From the NCBI RefSeq assembly GCF_009688945.1, contig NZ_AP021874.1, positions 7,110,001-7,174,000 on the forward strand: a stretch of DNA of 64,000 nucleotides, in the 5' to 3' direction. Shown here in pieces: positions 44,201 to 54,522 of this stretch (positions are counted from its first letter, which is position 1; each line of letters starts with the position of its first letter). The translations under genes and the position numbers were made by a program. The notes below the pieces were generated by a model. The model was not told the origin of the DNA. It ran no database searches and saw only the letters and a program-made list of their open reading frames with translations. Origin of the DNA: Desulfosarcina alkanivorans (GTDB taxonomy: Bacteria > Desulfobacterota > Desulfobacteria > Desulfobacterales > Desulfosarcinaceae).

Positions 44201-44458
44201 CGTTGGAACCATTTCCCGGCTTCTGATTTTTCCGAGGATGTTTTCCATTTCGTGGGTGAGATCCTTGATGGTGCTCAACCCCATGAATCCGGCGCCTCCC
44301 TTGATCGAGTGGGCGGCCCGGTAAACTTTGTTGACGAGATCTTCATCGATGTCCGCTCCGGCTTCCTCGATGGCCAGCAGATCGGCTTCAATATCCGCCA
44401 GGTGCTCGATAGATTCTTCCAGATACATCTGTAAAGTTTCGTCGTCCTGAATCGTCAT
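41213..44458 (-). CDS. cheA: hybrid CheA histidine kinase with two CheW-like domains and a receiver
   Basis: 1081 residues. HPt domain 1-105 with His50 (AAHSIKGGAGF), a variable linker, the dimerisation helix pair near 345 (LLDQLMTLAGELVLSRNQLL), the ATPase domain (AVDHGIE, DDGKGLD, GRGVGMDV) and the first CheW-like domain, with GNERYAIPQVNLEELL and GDGRVALILDVANLA. A second CheW-like segment follows (QSLLVFRSAENEQFAAPLN to about 940) and a C-terminal receiver (KILFAEDSNFFRN, DISLVVTDIEMPN). The receiver makes it a hybrid, as in non-flagellar chemosensory classes. A low-complexity Pro/Thr/Lys linker sits near 290-330. It heads the operon. Confidence 0.95.
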   Translation of the reverse strand: MTIQDDETLQMYLEESIEHLADIEADLLAIEEAGADIDEDLVNKVYRAAHSIKGGAGFMGLSTIKDLTHEMENILGKIRSREMVPTPEIVNVLLMASDTLKALMNDVFTSNDVDISKHISDLQAIAEGRPLPDAPAPPQPQENEQATPIFEDKPDSAGTMIAIAAADGSMAIEADHAVVEGLIGEGKFIYLVQIDLSADVVEKGKKINTTIEEMEQTGTLISCSMDPDKVRSMKLKKGQAPDPFIVLFATILKPEDINVLFEIPDQQIHQVLADMTVNCLGAKPTEPVPSAGSPEEAVAGQPGPAPVLETEPIDPAPPKPSGETPPRTQQKTTGKKTETETSLRVHVSLLDQLMTLAGELVLSRNQLLQSMSSEDHRGSEIAGQRIDLITSELQEAIMLTRMQSIGNVFNKFPRVVRDLSQTLGKQVELHLEGKDVELDKTIIEAIGDPLTHLVRNAVDHGIELPEARKGAGKNPVGQIILKAYHEAGQVNIEISDDGKGLDGQVLARKAMEKGLISEDQAKVMSDKERTNLIFLPGFSTAEKITDVSGRGVGMDVVKTNLDRLGGIIDIDSELGKGSTIRIKLPLTLAIIPCQIVMTGNERYAIPQVNLEELLRIPANQVKDRIERVGDAEVVRLRGNLLPLIKLAEVIDTDSVYIDQKSGKKQLDRRKSLADRRSKESPLLADGGPDSDAGTRGEDGHRDTDERKSEDRRYHAASALNIVVVSTGAMKYGLVVDELHDSEEIVVKPLGRDLKRCKGYAGATIMGDGRVALILDVANLAQMAGLTSIEGSSRSAEVARENLQTIREQKDRQSLLVFRSAENEQFAAPLNMVERIEKIKATDIESVGGKRVIRYRGGSLPLFSVDEVAMVQPLADVEDLLVIVFIISGKETGLLAIGPVDAVEVSLDVDGQTLKQAGIMGSAIINDHTTLMVDVYEIVQTLNPEWFETVEAATNGNGEAAKILFAEDSNFFRNQVKSYMEDEGYEVIEAEDGAIAWDLLQQHADDISLVVTDIEMPNMNGFELTRRIKSSNVFSHLPVIALTTLAGEEDIEKGRLVGISDYQIKLDREKLVRSIYGFLTNM

Positions 44459-44886
44459 GGTGTGCTCCTTTTACTGAAAAATGATCGCGACCTATCCGAT
44501 CGGTCAGCCTGTTGTTCCAGCGAACGATTTATTGACAGATAACCGGTGCCCGGCTGATGGGGCCACGGGCTTGAAAGCGATGTTGAGACGGGGGCCCCAG
44601 CGATGAATAAGCTTTCAAATTCCGGTGCTTTTCGTTCCGGTGAAACCACCGGGCAGATTCTATGAACCTATATCCGTCGGGCTGTGAAAAACTTTAGTTG
44701 TTTTTGAGATATTCGAAATAATGGAGAAAAAGCGATGCCGGGGCATTGCCATGGAGGGTTTGAGCCGGCCGGACAAGGCGGTGCTGACTGTGTCGGGGAA
44801 AGGAAACGTCTGTGGGGAACGGCGGCTGCCGGAAGCCGTCCCCCACAGATGTATTGGCGGGGGTAATGATCCCTATCCCAGCAAGG
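44459..44886. other. intergenic region between chemosensory and sdh operons
   Basis: 428 bp between cheA's 5' end and the sdhB stop on the minus strand. It holds the promoter of the chemosensory operon and a long hairpin at 44809-44849. A 70-codon frame in this region is not convincing. Confidence 0.5.
44809..44849 (-). terminator. long hairpin downstream of sdhB, terminator-like
   Basis: TCTGTGGGGAACGGC (44809-44823) pairs with GCCGTCCCCCACAGA (44835-44849), 15 bp with one mismatch. On the minus strand it lies 38 bp after the sdhB stop and is followed by a CGTTTCCTTT segment, a weak T-rich tail. Confidence 0.5.
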
Positions 44887-45647
44887 CTACATGGATGAGG
44901 AGAAGATCCCTGCTTTCAGATATTCACGGTTGAGCCGGGCAATGTTGGTGATCGAGATCTCTTTGGGGCATTCAGCCTCGCATTCCCTTTCATTGGTGCA
45001 GTTTCCGAAGCCCAGTTCATCCATGGCCCGCACCATGCTCAGGGCCCGTTTGGCCGCTTCCGGCCTGCCCTGGGGCAGCAGCGCCAGTTGAGAAATCTTG
45101 GCGCTGGTGAACAGCATGGCCGAGGCGTTGGGGCACGACGCCACGCATGCGCCGCAGCCGATGCACTGGGCGGCATCCATGGCCAGGTCCGCCACGTTCT
45201 GGGAAACCAGAATGGCGTTGGCATCCTGGGCGCCGCCGGTGTTCACCGACACATATCCGCCGGCCTGGATGATTTTGTCCAGGGCGCTGCGATCGACGGC
45301 CAGATCCTTGATCACCTTGAAGGCCATGGCCCGGAAAGGCTCGATGGCGATGGTGTCGCCGTTGTTAAAATGGCGCATGTGAAGCTGGCAGAGGGTGGTT
45401 CCCTTTTCGGCACCGTGGGCACGGCCGTTGACCACGCATCCGCACATGCCGCAGATCCCTTCCCGGCAGTCATGATCAAAGGCGATGGGTTCCTTGTCGT
45501 CGATTGTCAACTGGTCGTTTACCACATCCAGCATCTCCAGAAAGGACATGTCGGTGGATATGTTTTCGGCATGATAGGTATCGAACCGTCCCTTATCTCT
45601 GGGGCCGTTCTGGCGCCACACTTTCAGTGTCAAATTAATCGTCTTTG

Positions 45648-45651
<4 letters not shown>
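44887..45651 (-). CDS. sdhB: succinate dehydrogenase / fumarate reductase iron-sulfur subunit
   Basis: 254 residues with the 2Fe-2S ligands in CREGICGMCGC (and Cys in TTLC), and the ferredoxin-like ligands CIGCGACVASCPNA for the 4Fe-4S centre and CTNERECEAECPK for the 3Fe-4S centre. It carries electrons between the flavin and the quinone site. Last gene of sdhCAB, overlapping sdhA by 4 bases. It reads as the Bdellovibrio/delta-type SdhB family, also used as fumarate reductase. Confidence 0.95.
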
Positions 45652-47561
<1,910 letters not shown>

Positions 47562-47650
47562 GGTATTTCCTTTCTGGACAGGTGGGGTTGGTCAACCCCG
47601 TTGTGTTTTTTAAATGAAGCCGAAGCCAGGGCGTTGAATGAGTCGGCCCA

Positions 47651-48295
47651 TCAGGCCAGCAGGAAAATATATATGGGCAGAAACCCGAATCCGACACCCA
47701 CCACCACCGCAAAGGCGGTACCGGCCGTATGGATCAGGGGCATGTACTTGGGATGATTGGCACCAAGGGTTTGAAAGGCGCTCCAGAACCCGTGGCTGAC
47801 ATGGATGGCGGCGACGACCATGGCCAGGATGTAAACCACCACATAACCGGTATTGGAAAAGGCGTCGGAGACGATGTTGAAAATCGTTGTGTTGGTTTTG
47901 TCCACAAAATGGAAATTAATCAGGTGGAAAATGATGAAGGCCAGCAAAAGTGCCCCTGTGTAAGGCATGGTGGCGGATCCCAGCGTTCGGCCGCCGGCGG
48001 TTTTATTTACCGCATAGCGCACCGGGCGGGCTTTCAGGTTGGCCAGGAAAAGGATCAGGCCGGTAATCACGTGAACCAGGAAGAAGGTCAGCAGCACCAG
48101 TTCGGCCACCGTCAGCAGGGGGCCCAGGGCATGAAGGTGCTCGGCATAGCCGTTGAACGCATCCTTGCCCGCGTAAATGGTCAGGTTGCCTGCCAGGTGG
48201 GCTGCCAGGAACCCGCAAAAGCTAAACCCCGTGATGGCCATCATCAATTTTTTACCGATAGATGACCCCAGCATGCCGGAAATCCAGTTCATCAT
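47651..48295 (-). CDS. sdhC: succinate dehydrogenase cytochrome b558 subunit
   Basis: 214 residues with five hydrophobic segments and the histidines expected to bind two hemes (AAHLAGNLTIY near residue 32, HLHALGP, FHLINFHFVD and HVSHGFWSAFQTLG). It is the single-chain membrane anchor of the Bacillus/Wolinella/delta type that reduces or oxidises menaquinone. It heads the operon sdhC-sdhA-sdhB and faces the terminator region of the HD gene on the same strand, 49 bp away. Confidence 0.93.
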   Translation of the reverse strand: MMNWISGMLGSSIGKKLMMAITGFSFCGFLAAHLAGNLTIYAGKDAFNGYAEHLHALGPLLTVAELVLLTFFLVHVITGLILFLANLKARPVRYAVNKTAGGRTLGSATMPYTGALLLAFIIFHLINFHFVDKTNTTIFNIVSDAFSNTGYVVVYILAMVVAAIHVSHGFWSAFQTLGANHPKYMPLIHTAGTAFAVVVGVGFGFLPIYIFLLA

Positions 48296-48344
48296 CGCCT
48301 CCCGTTTGTAGTGGTTGCCAAAATTTTAGATTAAGGGATTCAAA

Positions 48345-48914
48345 CTATTGTAGGCCTCCACTGCTGTCAATAAATATTTTCAACCACCATGAATCCCATT
48401 CAGTCTCTTCTATGCTTTGCGCAAGTGAAATGCCGGCGTCGGTTTTAAGGCGGGCCTTGACATGTCCGGCCCATTTTTCGGGGGCGGCATAGCCCATGTC
48501 CGAGAGGGATTTGAGATCCAGCAGAAAGGCCAGTTGATCGGCATCGTTGGCCAGTCGTGCTTCGAGGGTTTCACGGGCATTGAACTCGTCGATCAGTTCC
48601 TGAATGTCCGATCCAAATGGCAGCCCGCGGGCCATGTGTTCCACCGCCAATTTTTCATTGGCCGCGACATATTGTTTCTGGACCGCGTTCAGGTCGCCCA
48701 TTCGTGCTTCAGGCAGGTCGTGGAAGAGGCACATGGCCAGCAGTCGGCCTTTCTTGGCGTGCGGAGACAGTTCCGCCAGGGTCCAGGCGATGCACAAGAC
48801 GCCAAAAGTGTGTTCGGCGACGGACTCTTTTCCCGGCCCGAGAAACTGATACCCGGTGCGGTGGATCCGCTTTAACAGCATGGCTTCAAATAAGAATTCG
48901 GCGATTCGATCCAT
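48345..48914 (-). CDS. HD-domain phosphohydrolase (YfbR-like)
   Basis: 189 residues. The HD signature is present: EHTFGVLCIAWTLAEL near residue 33 for the first His, then LFHDLPEARMGDLNAVQK for the HD dyad, with downstream Asp (NDADQLAFLLDL). This matches the HD_3/5'-nucleotidase group that hydrolyses deoxynucleoside monophosphates (YfbR family). Substrate is inferred from motif order. It stands between sdhC and the divergent tol operon. Confidence 0.88.
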   Translation of the reverse strand: MDRIAEFLFEAMLLKRIHRTGYQFLGPGKESVAEHTFGVLCIAWTLAELSPHAKKGRLLAMCLFHDLPEARMGDLNAVQKQYVAANEKLAVEHMARGLPFGSDIQELIDEFNARETLEARLANDADQLAFLLDLKSLSDMGYAAPEKWAGHVKARLKTDAGISLAQSIEETEWDSWWLKIFIDSSGGLQ

Positions 48915-49057
48915 CTTCTCTCCCCTGTGTCGGTTAAACCTGTTTTTCAGGCGAATGCCCGTTCAATCACGTGGGCCCACTGGCACCGCACCGCCGGAAA
49001 CGGTCGGGCCATTTGCGCGCAAAGCCTTGAACCGCGGACCTTCAAACGTCAAACTGC

Positions 49058-49091
49058 TTGACACCATCAGGTGGCTTGTATAGGTATACAA
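49058..49091 (+). promoter_or_regulatory. candidate tol promoter overlapped by a perfect palindrome
   Basis: TTGACA at 49058-49063 is followed by the palindrome TTGTATA-GG-TATACAA (49076-49091). Its left part covers the place where a -10 box would be. A repressor binding there could control the tolQRAB-pal-cpoB transcript, which starts about 115 bp downstream. Confidence 0.45.
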
Positions 49092-49205
49092 AACCTTTTT
49101 CAAGGGGTTGCGGCCCGCTGGTCATCTTGAACCGCTTTGGCGTTGATGGACCGGCAGCGCAAAACCGACGACACGGTTCAATCCTTATTATATGGAGAGA
49201 CGGAC

Positions 49206-49919
49206 ATGGTGCCTACCGAAATGGATTATATCAACATTATCAGCAACGCCAGCATGATGGTGAAATTCGTCCTGCTCCTGCTGTTGTTTTTTTCAGTGAT
49301 GTCCTGGGCGATCATCATCATCAAGATCCGTTATATCCGCAAGGCGTTCAGGGAGTCGGATATCTTTATCGACTATTTCTGGAAAAGCCGGGACCTTGCG
49401 GGAGCCTTCACCAAGGCCAAACAGTTGGGCGGCAGTCCGGTCGCCCGCATCTTCAGGATCGGATACGCAGAACTGCGCAAACTCAACCCCAGCGGCAAAC
49501 CGGGTGAAGAACCGGCTGCCGAAAAGGGCGCCCCGTCCCTGCGGCAGGGGTTTTCGGGCAGCGACAATGTGAAACGCGCCCTTCGTCGCGCCATCAATAC
49601 GGAAATGACCCGTATTACGCAGATGGTCCCCTTTCTGGCCACCACCGGCAACACCACGCCGTTTATCGGTCTGTTCGGCACGGTTTGGGGCATCATGAAC
49701 TCTTTTCATGGCATCGGACAGCGGGGGTCTGCCAGTCTTGCCGTGGTGGCGCCGGGCATCTCGGAAGCCCTGGTGGCCACTGCTGCCGGCCTGGCCGTGG
49801 CCATTCCCGCCGTGATCGCATTTAACCATTTCATGCAGAAGATTCGTGTCATCGAGACGGAATTGCATAGTTTTTCGGCCGATTTTCTCAATATCCTCGA
49901 TCGGGATATTCTGCGATAA
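49206..49919 (+). CDS. tolQ: TolQ/ExbB-family proton channel subunit
   Basis: ATG 49206 with TGGAGAG upstream gives 237 residues; an in-frame start at 49137 is less likely. Three membrane helices (about 12-38, 133-155, 173-195) and the TolQ pattern FLATTGNTTPFIGLFGTVWGIMNSF near 143 and VAPGISEALVATAAGLAVAIPAVIAFN near 182. With TolR it uses the proton motive force to energise TolA-Pal. First gene of the tol-pal operon. Confidence 0.95.
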   Translation: MVPTEMDYINIISNASMMVKFVLLLLLFFSVMSWAIIIIKIRYIRKAFRESDIFIDYFWKSRDLAGAFTKAKQLGGSPVARIFRIGYAELRKLNPSGKPGEEPAAEKGAPSLRQGFSGSDNVKRALRRAINTEMTRITQMVPFLATTGNTTPFIGLFGTVWGIMNSFHGIGQRGSASLAVVAPGISEALVATAAGLAVAIPAVIAFNHFMQKIRVIETELHSFSADFLNILDRDILR

Positions 49920-49931
49920 AAAGGAGGCGTC

Positions 49932-50372
49932 ATGGCAATCGGCGGCGGTAGTGACCGGCTCATGTCGGACATCAATGTGACCCCCTTTGTGGACGTCATG
50001 CTGGTACTGCTTATTATATTCATGGTAACGGCACCCATGATGGTACAGGGTGTCGATGTGGCCCTGCCCGAGGTGACGGCCAAACCCATGGTGACTGAAA
50101 AGGAAAACCTCACCGTGACCATTGATCGGGAGGCTAACGTATATATCAACGATTTCCAGGTGCGGATGGATTTTCTCAAAGAGAAACTGGAGAAAATCCT
50201 TGCGGGGAAAACGGACCGGGAGGTTTTTTTTCGGGCGGATAAGGACGTGGCATACGGCGTTGTCGTCAGCGTAATGGCGGAAATCAAGGCCGCCGGTGTC
50301 GACCGGCTGGGCATGGTGACCGACCCCTTCGACGACCCCACATCCGGAAAACGCTCCGGAAAAAAAGGATGA
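49932..50372 (+). CDS. tolR: TolR/ExbD-family biopolymer transport protein
   Basis: 146 residues with a short cytoplasmic N-terminus and a single membrane helix that carries the proton-binding aspartate (INVTPFVDVMLVLLIIFMVTAP near residue 15). A periplasmic domain follows with REVFFRADKDVAYGVVVSVMAEI. It works with TolQ. GGAGG ribosome site at 49921. It overlaps tolA by 4 bases. Confidence 0.95.
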   Translation: MAIGGGSDRLMSDINVTPFVDVMLVLLIIFMVTAPMMVQGVDVALPEVTAKPMVTEKENLTVTIDREANVYINDFQVRMDFLKEKLEKILAGKTDREVFFRADKDVAYGVVVSVMAEIKAAGVDRLGMVTDPFDDPTSGKRSGKKG

Positions 50373-51277
50373 TGAAAAAGAATATCCGCGTTCCGGTGTC
50401 TTTCAGCCAGGACCAGCGGGGCAATGGGCAGCCGTCGCTGTATTTTGCGATGGGTATCTCCCTTTTGTGCCACATGGCCTTTCTGGTGATCTTTGTGGTT
50501 ACGCCCGGCCTGCATCTGGAAAAACCCCCGGCGCGTTCGGTGATCAATGTCAGTATGGTCTCATTGAAGAACCCCGCCGCGCGGGATACCAAATCGCCTG
50601 CCGTGGGAAACAGGCCCTCCCCGGACAAAAAGACCGAGGTGGTGAAACAGCCGAAACCGGCGACGCCTGTCAAGAAAACGGCTGCGGTTGTGCCCAAGTC
50701 TCTGCCGAAACGCAAAACCTCATTGAAAAAGAAGACCTTTAAATCCACGCAGGTGGTCAAACAAGCCATCCAGCAACTGGAGGAGAAGGTAGCGGTCAAA
50801 GCGGACCAGCAAGAAACGGCGGATCAGCCGGAACCGCTGAAATCCGCATTGGACCGATTGAAGCAAGAGGTGAGCAAAGCGGAGGCCAGCCGGTCGACGG
50901 CAGCCGGAAAAAGCACCGGCCCTTCAGCCGGAAAGCCGGGCGGAAAGCCCGGAACCTTCAATGAGGACGGGAAGAAGACCGCCGACCTCATCGATCTGTA
51001 CCGCCTTGAGATTGCCTTCCAGGTCCAGAAAAACTGGGCGTTCAACGAGCAGCTGGCCGGCGGCGATCATTCGCTGATGGCCGCCATCGTGTTCAAGGTG
51101 ATGCCCGACGGCGAGATCCGGGATATTTTCTTTACGGATCGGTCTGGCAATACCTATCTTGACGATTCCGGGTATAAGGCCATCGTGAAATCCAATCCGG
51201 TGGATCCGCACCCAAAAGGGGTGGTGCGGCCCTACGTCGACATGGGTATCCGTTTTACGCCCCAGGGACTCCGATAA
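50369..51277 (+). CDS. tolA: TolA-type energy-transducing protein
   Basis: 302 residues. One membrane helix (about 32-52, FAMGISLLCHMAFLVIFVVTPG) near the N-terminus, a long Lys/Glu/Ala/Pro-rich stalk to about residue 200 and a C-terminal domain of the TonB/TolA type with LEIAFQVQKNWAFNEQLAGG and VVFKVMPDGEIRD. It would reach across the periplasm to TolB and Pal. The stalk has the usual low complexity. Confidence 0.88.
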   Translation: MMKKNIRVPVSFSQDQRGNGQPSLYFAMGISLLCHMAFLVIFVVTPGLHLEKPPARSVINVSMVSLKNPAARDTKSPAVGNRPSPDKKTEVVKQPKPATPVKKTAAVVPKSLPKRKTSLKKKTFKSTQVVKQAIQQLEEKVAVKADQQETADQPEPLKSALDRLKQEVSKAEASRSTAAGKSTGPSAGKPGGKPGTFNEDGKKTADLIDLYRLEIAFQVQKNWAFNEQLAGGDHSLMAAIVFKVMPDGEIRDIFFTDRSGNTYLDDSGYKAIVKSNPVDPHPKGVVRPYVDMGIRFTPQGLR

Positions 51278-51291
51278 CCGCTGCCGGACGG

Positions 51292-51310
51292 CCCGCCTTT
51301 TCCTGGCGGG
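51292..51310 (+). repeat. intra-operon hairpin between tolA and tolB
   Basis: CCCGCC (51292-51297) pairs with GGCGGG (51305-51310), followed by GAAAAAAAG rather than a T run. It may act as a weak attenuator or RNA stability element; it is not a typical terminator on the plus strand. Confidence 0.35.
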
Positions 51311-51348
51311 GAAAAAAAGACCTTAACCCAAAAGGACACCTTTATCGC

Positions 51349-52671
51349 ATGATTCGACGCCCCCTGACCCTTGTCTTGCCCATGCTGATCGCCATGCTTT
51401 TACCATGGCCGACCTTTGCGGCGCAGTATAATTATATCGATATATCCAATCCTTTTCTCAGGAAAACCCCCATTGCCGTGCCGACGTTTAAAGCCGCCGC
51501 CCAGGACCCGGCGGCCATGTCCGTGGCCAGGGCCACATCGGAGCGTCTGGCCTATTATCTCACCTTTACCGGTTATTTTACCATCAGCGACCCGGACGCC
51601 TTCCTTGAAGACCCGCAGACGATGAACATCACCGGGTCCGGCATCCGTTTCCGGAACTGGACGGCCATTGGTGCCGAACTGCTGGTCACCGGCGGCGTGG
51701 TGGCTCGTGACGGGGGGGTTGAATTCGAACTTCGCCTGTTCGACACGGTCAAGCAGAAGATGGTGGTGGGAAAACGGTATCGGGGAAGCGCCGATGATCA
51801 TCGCCAGGTTGCCCGGCGGTTTGGCAGCGAGGTGGTGTTCGCCATCACCGGCAGCCGAGGTTTCTTCGACTCGAAGATTGCCTTTGTCTCAAACGGTTCC
51901 GGACACAAGGAGATATACCAGTGCGCGTTTGACGGCAGCGATGTCCGACGGTTTACCCGCCACAACAGCATCTCGCTGTTTCCGGACTGGTCGTCGGACG
52001 GCCGCTGGATCGCCTACACGACCTATGCGGGCAAGGGGCCTGAGATCCGCATTCAACATGTGACGGAAAAACGAACGGCAAGAATCAACAAACCGGGGCT
52101 CCAGGCGGTACCGGCATGGGTTCCCGGCAAGTTTGAACTGGCGGCGAGCCTCTCCTTTTCAGGTGACCAGGAAATTTATCTGTTGACCGGAAATGGGAAA
52201 GTGATTAAAAGATTGACAAGTAGCGTGGGGATCGACGTTGAACCGACGTGGTCTCCGGATGGCAAACGTATGGCATTTGTGTCCAAACGATCAGGTAATC
52301 CCCAGATTTATATTTTCGATACCGTTTCTGGCAGGGCTCAGCGGCTGACTTTTGAAGGGCGCTACAACACTCAGCCCAGCTGGTCCCCCAAAGGTGACCG
52401 AATCGCTTACTCCGCCATGCACAATGGCGTCATCGATATCTTTACCATCAACCCCGAAGGCGGCGAGCCGACTCAGCTCACGGAAAACCAGGGAAATAAC
52501 GAGGCACCGTCATGGGCTCCCGACGGCAGCCTTATTGCGTTCAGTTCGACGAGGGAGGGAAAAAGCAGGATTTATGCGATGACCGCTTACGGAACCGACC
52601 AGAGGCGCCTGCTCACTTTGCCCGGTGAGCAAAGCAACCCCAAGTGGTCCCCGAATATCTTAAACCCATGA
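51349..52671 (+). CDS. tolB: TolB, periplasmic beta-propeller
   Basis: 440 residues with a signal peptide (1-24, ending PTFAA), the N-terminal domain and a six-bladed WD40-like propeller built from repeated SPDGKRMAFVS-type units (also SSDGRWIAYTT, SPKGDRIAYSA, APDGSLIAFSS). It links TolA to Pal in the envelope. It follows tolA by 72 bp and precedes pal. Confidence 0.95.
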   Translation: MIRRPLTLVLPMLIAMLLPWPTFAAQYNYIDISNPFLRKTPIAVPTFKAAAQDPAAMSVARATSERLAYYLTFTGYFTISDPDAFLEDPQTMNITGSGIRFRNWTAIGAELLVTGGVVARDGGVEFELRLFDTVKQKMVVGKRYRGSADDHRQVARRFGSEVVFAITGSRGFFDSKIAFVSNGSGHKEIYQCAFDGSDVRRFTRHNSISLFPDWSSDGRWIAYTTYAGKGPEIRIQHVTEKRTARINKPGLQAVPAWVPGKFELAASLSFSGDQEIYLLTGNGKVIKRLTSSVGIDVEPTWSPDGKRMAFVSKRSGNPQIYIFDTVSGRAQRLTFEGRYNTQPSWSPKGDRIAYSAMHNGVIDIFTINPEGGEPTQLTENQGNNEAPSWAPDGSLIAFSSTREGKSRIYAMTAYGTDQRRLLTLPGEQSNPKWSPNILNP

Positions 52672-52701
52672 TTTTATCTGGACACGAAAAAGGAGGAGAA
52701 G

Positions 52702-53301
52702 ATGATGAAAAGAAAGTGGATCATTCTGGCCATGCTGTTTGTTATTCCAGCCATGTTGTTTAGTGTTTCCTGTGCCAAGAAAACCGTTGTCGCAGAGCCG
52801 TCAACGACGGATACGTCGGCTGCCGACGAGGCCGCCCGTCAGGCAGAGCTGGAAAAACAGAAAGAATTGGAACGCCAGAAGCAGCTGGAAGAGGAACGGC
52901 TGGCCGCCGAACGTGCCGAACAGCTCAAGGCAGATGCAATGGCACGGGATATGATGATGGCCAAGAACCGTTTCCTCAACGAAAATGTCTATTTTGACTT
53001 TGACAACGCCAGTCTGGATTATCAGGCTCAGGAACTGCTGAAACAAAAAGCCATGTGGCTGCGGGATAACCCCGATGCCAACGTCGTCATCGAAGGGCAT
53101 TGCGATGAGCGGGGCACCAACGCCTACAACCTGGCCCTGGGCGAACGCCGTGCAGAAAGTGCGAAAACATTTCTCGTTAACCTGGGAATCTCCGGTACGC
53201 GCCTGACCACCATCAGTTATGGTGAGGAAAAGCCTGTTGATATGGGCCAGAACGAAGAGGCGTGGGCCAAAAACCGCCGCGCCAGTTTCGTTCTGGAGTA
53301 G
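52702..53301 (+). CDS. pal: Pal, peptidoglycan-associated lipoprotein
   Basis: 199 residues. Lipobox FSVSC (Cys24), then a Glu/Lys/Arg-rich charged coil (about 45-75) and the OmpA-type domain from about 90 (NVYFDFDNASLD, IEGHCDERGTNAYNLALGERRAES). It anchors the outer membrane to peptidoglycan and binds TolB. Start chosen at the first of two adjacent ATG codons after AGGAGGAG. Confidence 0.95.
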   Translation: MMKRKWIILAMLFVIPAMLFSVSCAKKTVVAEPSTTDTSAADEAARQAELEKQKELERQKQLEEERLAAERAEQLKADAMARDMMMAKNRFLNENVYFDFDNASLDYQAQELLKQKAMWLRDNPDANVVIEGHCDERGTNAYNLALGERRAESAKTFLVNLGISGTRLTTISYGEEKPVDMGQNEEAWAKNRRASFVLE

Positions 53302-53547
53302 CTTTTTCATCGTTTTTTTTGTTGACCCGCGGTGTCCGGCTGATCCGTTCGTCGTAAGGGTCAGCCGGTGCAACGCCGTCCCGAGGATGGTTTCCGGGGC
53401 GGTGCAGCGCAGCCGTTCTTGTTTGACACCCACCGAATATGCAGCAACCGGCCTGACCCTGAGCCGTTGCTGCATATTCTATTGGGGCGGTGCCGTGCGG
53501 ATCCCCTGCGGACCGTTCAGGCCCGACAGCTTGACGGGAAGGTGATC

Positions 53548-54444
53548 ATGCCAGACAAAACGTTATGGATAGGTTTCGTGGCGGCCGTTTTGCTTTGCGG
53601 TTGTGCGCTTCAGGATGATGTTTATACACTTGACCACCGCCTTTCCACTCTGGAGCGGAGAAATATGGAGTTGGAAAAGCAGAATCGCGAACTGCTGAAA
53701 GTCAATCAGGATATGCTCCGTGCCAAAGAGAACATCTCCAGCCGGGTCGATGGGCTGGATCAGACCCGCCGGGACGACGAGCTTGCATTGAGAGGACAAT
53801 ATGCCGGGCTGGCTGCCCAGATGCAGCGCCAGCAGGAAGCCTCCCAGATGCTTTCCGGCCGCCTCGAAGAGGTGGAATACCTGCTCAAACAAAAGCTTGG
53901 ACGCTTTGAAGAAAACCAGGTCAAGAACCGCCAGCGGATGGACCGGATGGCCACGGATACGGCGGCCGTTCAAAAACGCCTGGATTCGATCGATCAGTAC
54001 CTCAACCTGGAAGGCGCCAAGGCTCAGAAGCCCAAAACGCCGGTTTCTTCCTCCGCGGCTGCCCCCAGACCGGCATCGGACCAGGCCCTTTACCTGGAGG
54101 CAAAAAAATCATTTGACGCCGGAAACCTCGAGGCCGCCAGGAACGGTTTTGAAAAACTGATCACCGGTTATCCAACGTCGCCGCAGGCGGACAACGCCCA
54201 GTTCTGGATCGGAGAAACCTATTATCGGGAAAAATGGTATGAAAAAGCCATTCTTGAATACCAGAAAGTGATCGAGAAATATCCTTACGGCAACAAGATC
54301 CCCGCCGCGCTGCTCAAACAGGGGCTCGCTTTCCTGAATATCGGAGAAACCAACAATGCCCGCCTGGTGCTCAAAGAACTGGTTGCCAAACACCCCAGTA
54401 CCAATGAATCCAAAATCGCCAAGCAAAAGCTGGAATCCCTGTAA
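53548..54444 (+). CDS. cpoB: CpoB/YbgF-like Tol-Pal coordinating lipoprotein
   Basis: ATG 53548, after AAGGTGATC, is far better than the upstream frame start at 53368. The 298-residue product begins with a lipobox (LLCGC, Cys19), a coiled-coil trimerisation region (about 25-150, Glu/Gln/Arg-rich) and three TPR repeats from about 175 (ALYLEAKKSFDAGNLEAARNGFEKLI, then similar blocks). CpoB ties the Tol-Pal machine to peptidoglycan synthesis in E. coli. It closes the tol operon. Confidence 0.9.
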   Translation: MPDKTLWIGFVAAVLLCGCALQDDVYTLDHRLSTLERRNMELEKQNRELLKVNQDMLRAKENISSRVDGLDQTRRDDELALRGQYAGLAAQMQRQQEASQMLSGRLEEVEYLLKQKLGRFEENQVKNRQRMDRMATDTAAVQKRLDSIDQYLNLEGAKAQKPKTPVSSSAAAPRPASDQALYLEAKKSFDAGNLEAARNGFEKLITGYPTSPQADNAQFWIGETYYREKWYEKAILEYQKVIEKYPYGNKIPAALLKQGLAFLNIGETNNARLVLKELVAKHPSTNESKIAKQKLESL

Positions 54445-54522
54445 CCCTTGCGATGCCCGAACCCGGGCACCCCTCCCTCGACCGTGCAGGCCGAACGGTG
54501 TTGCAGGATGCGATAACCGGCG

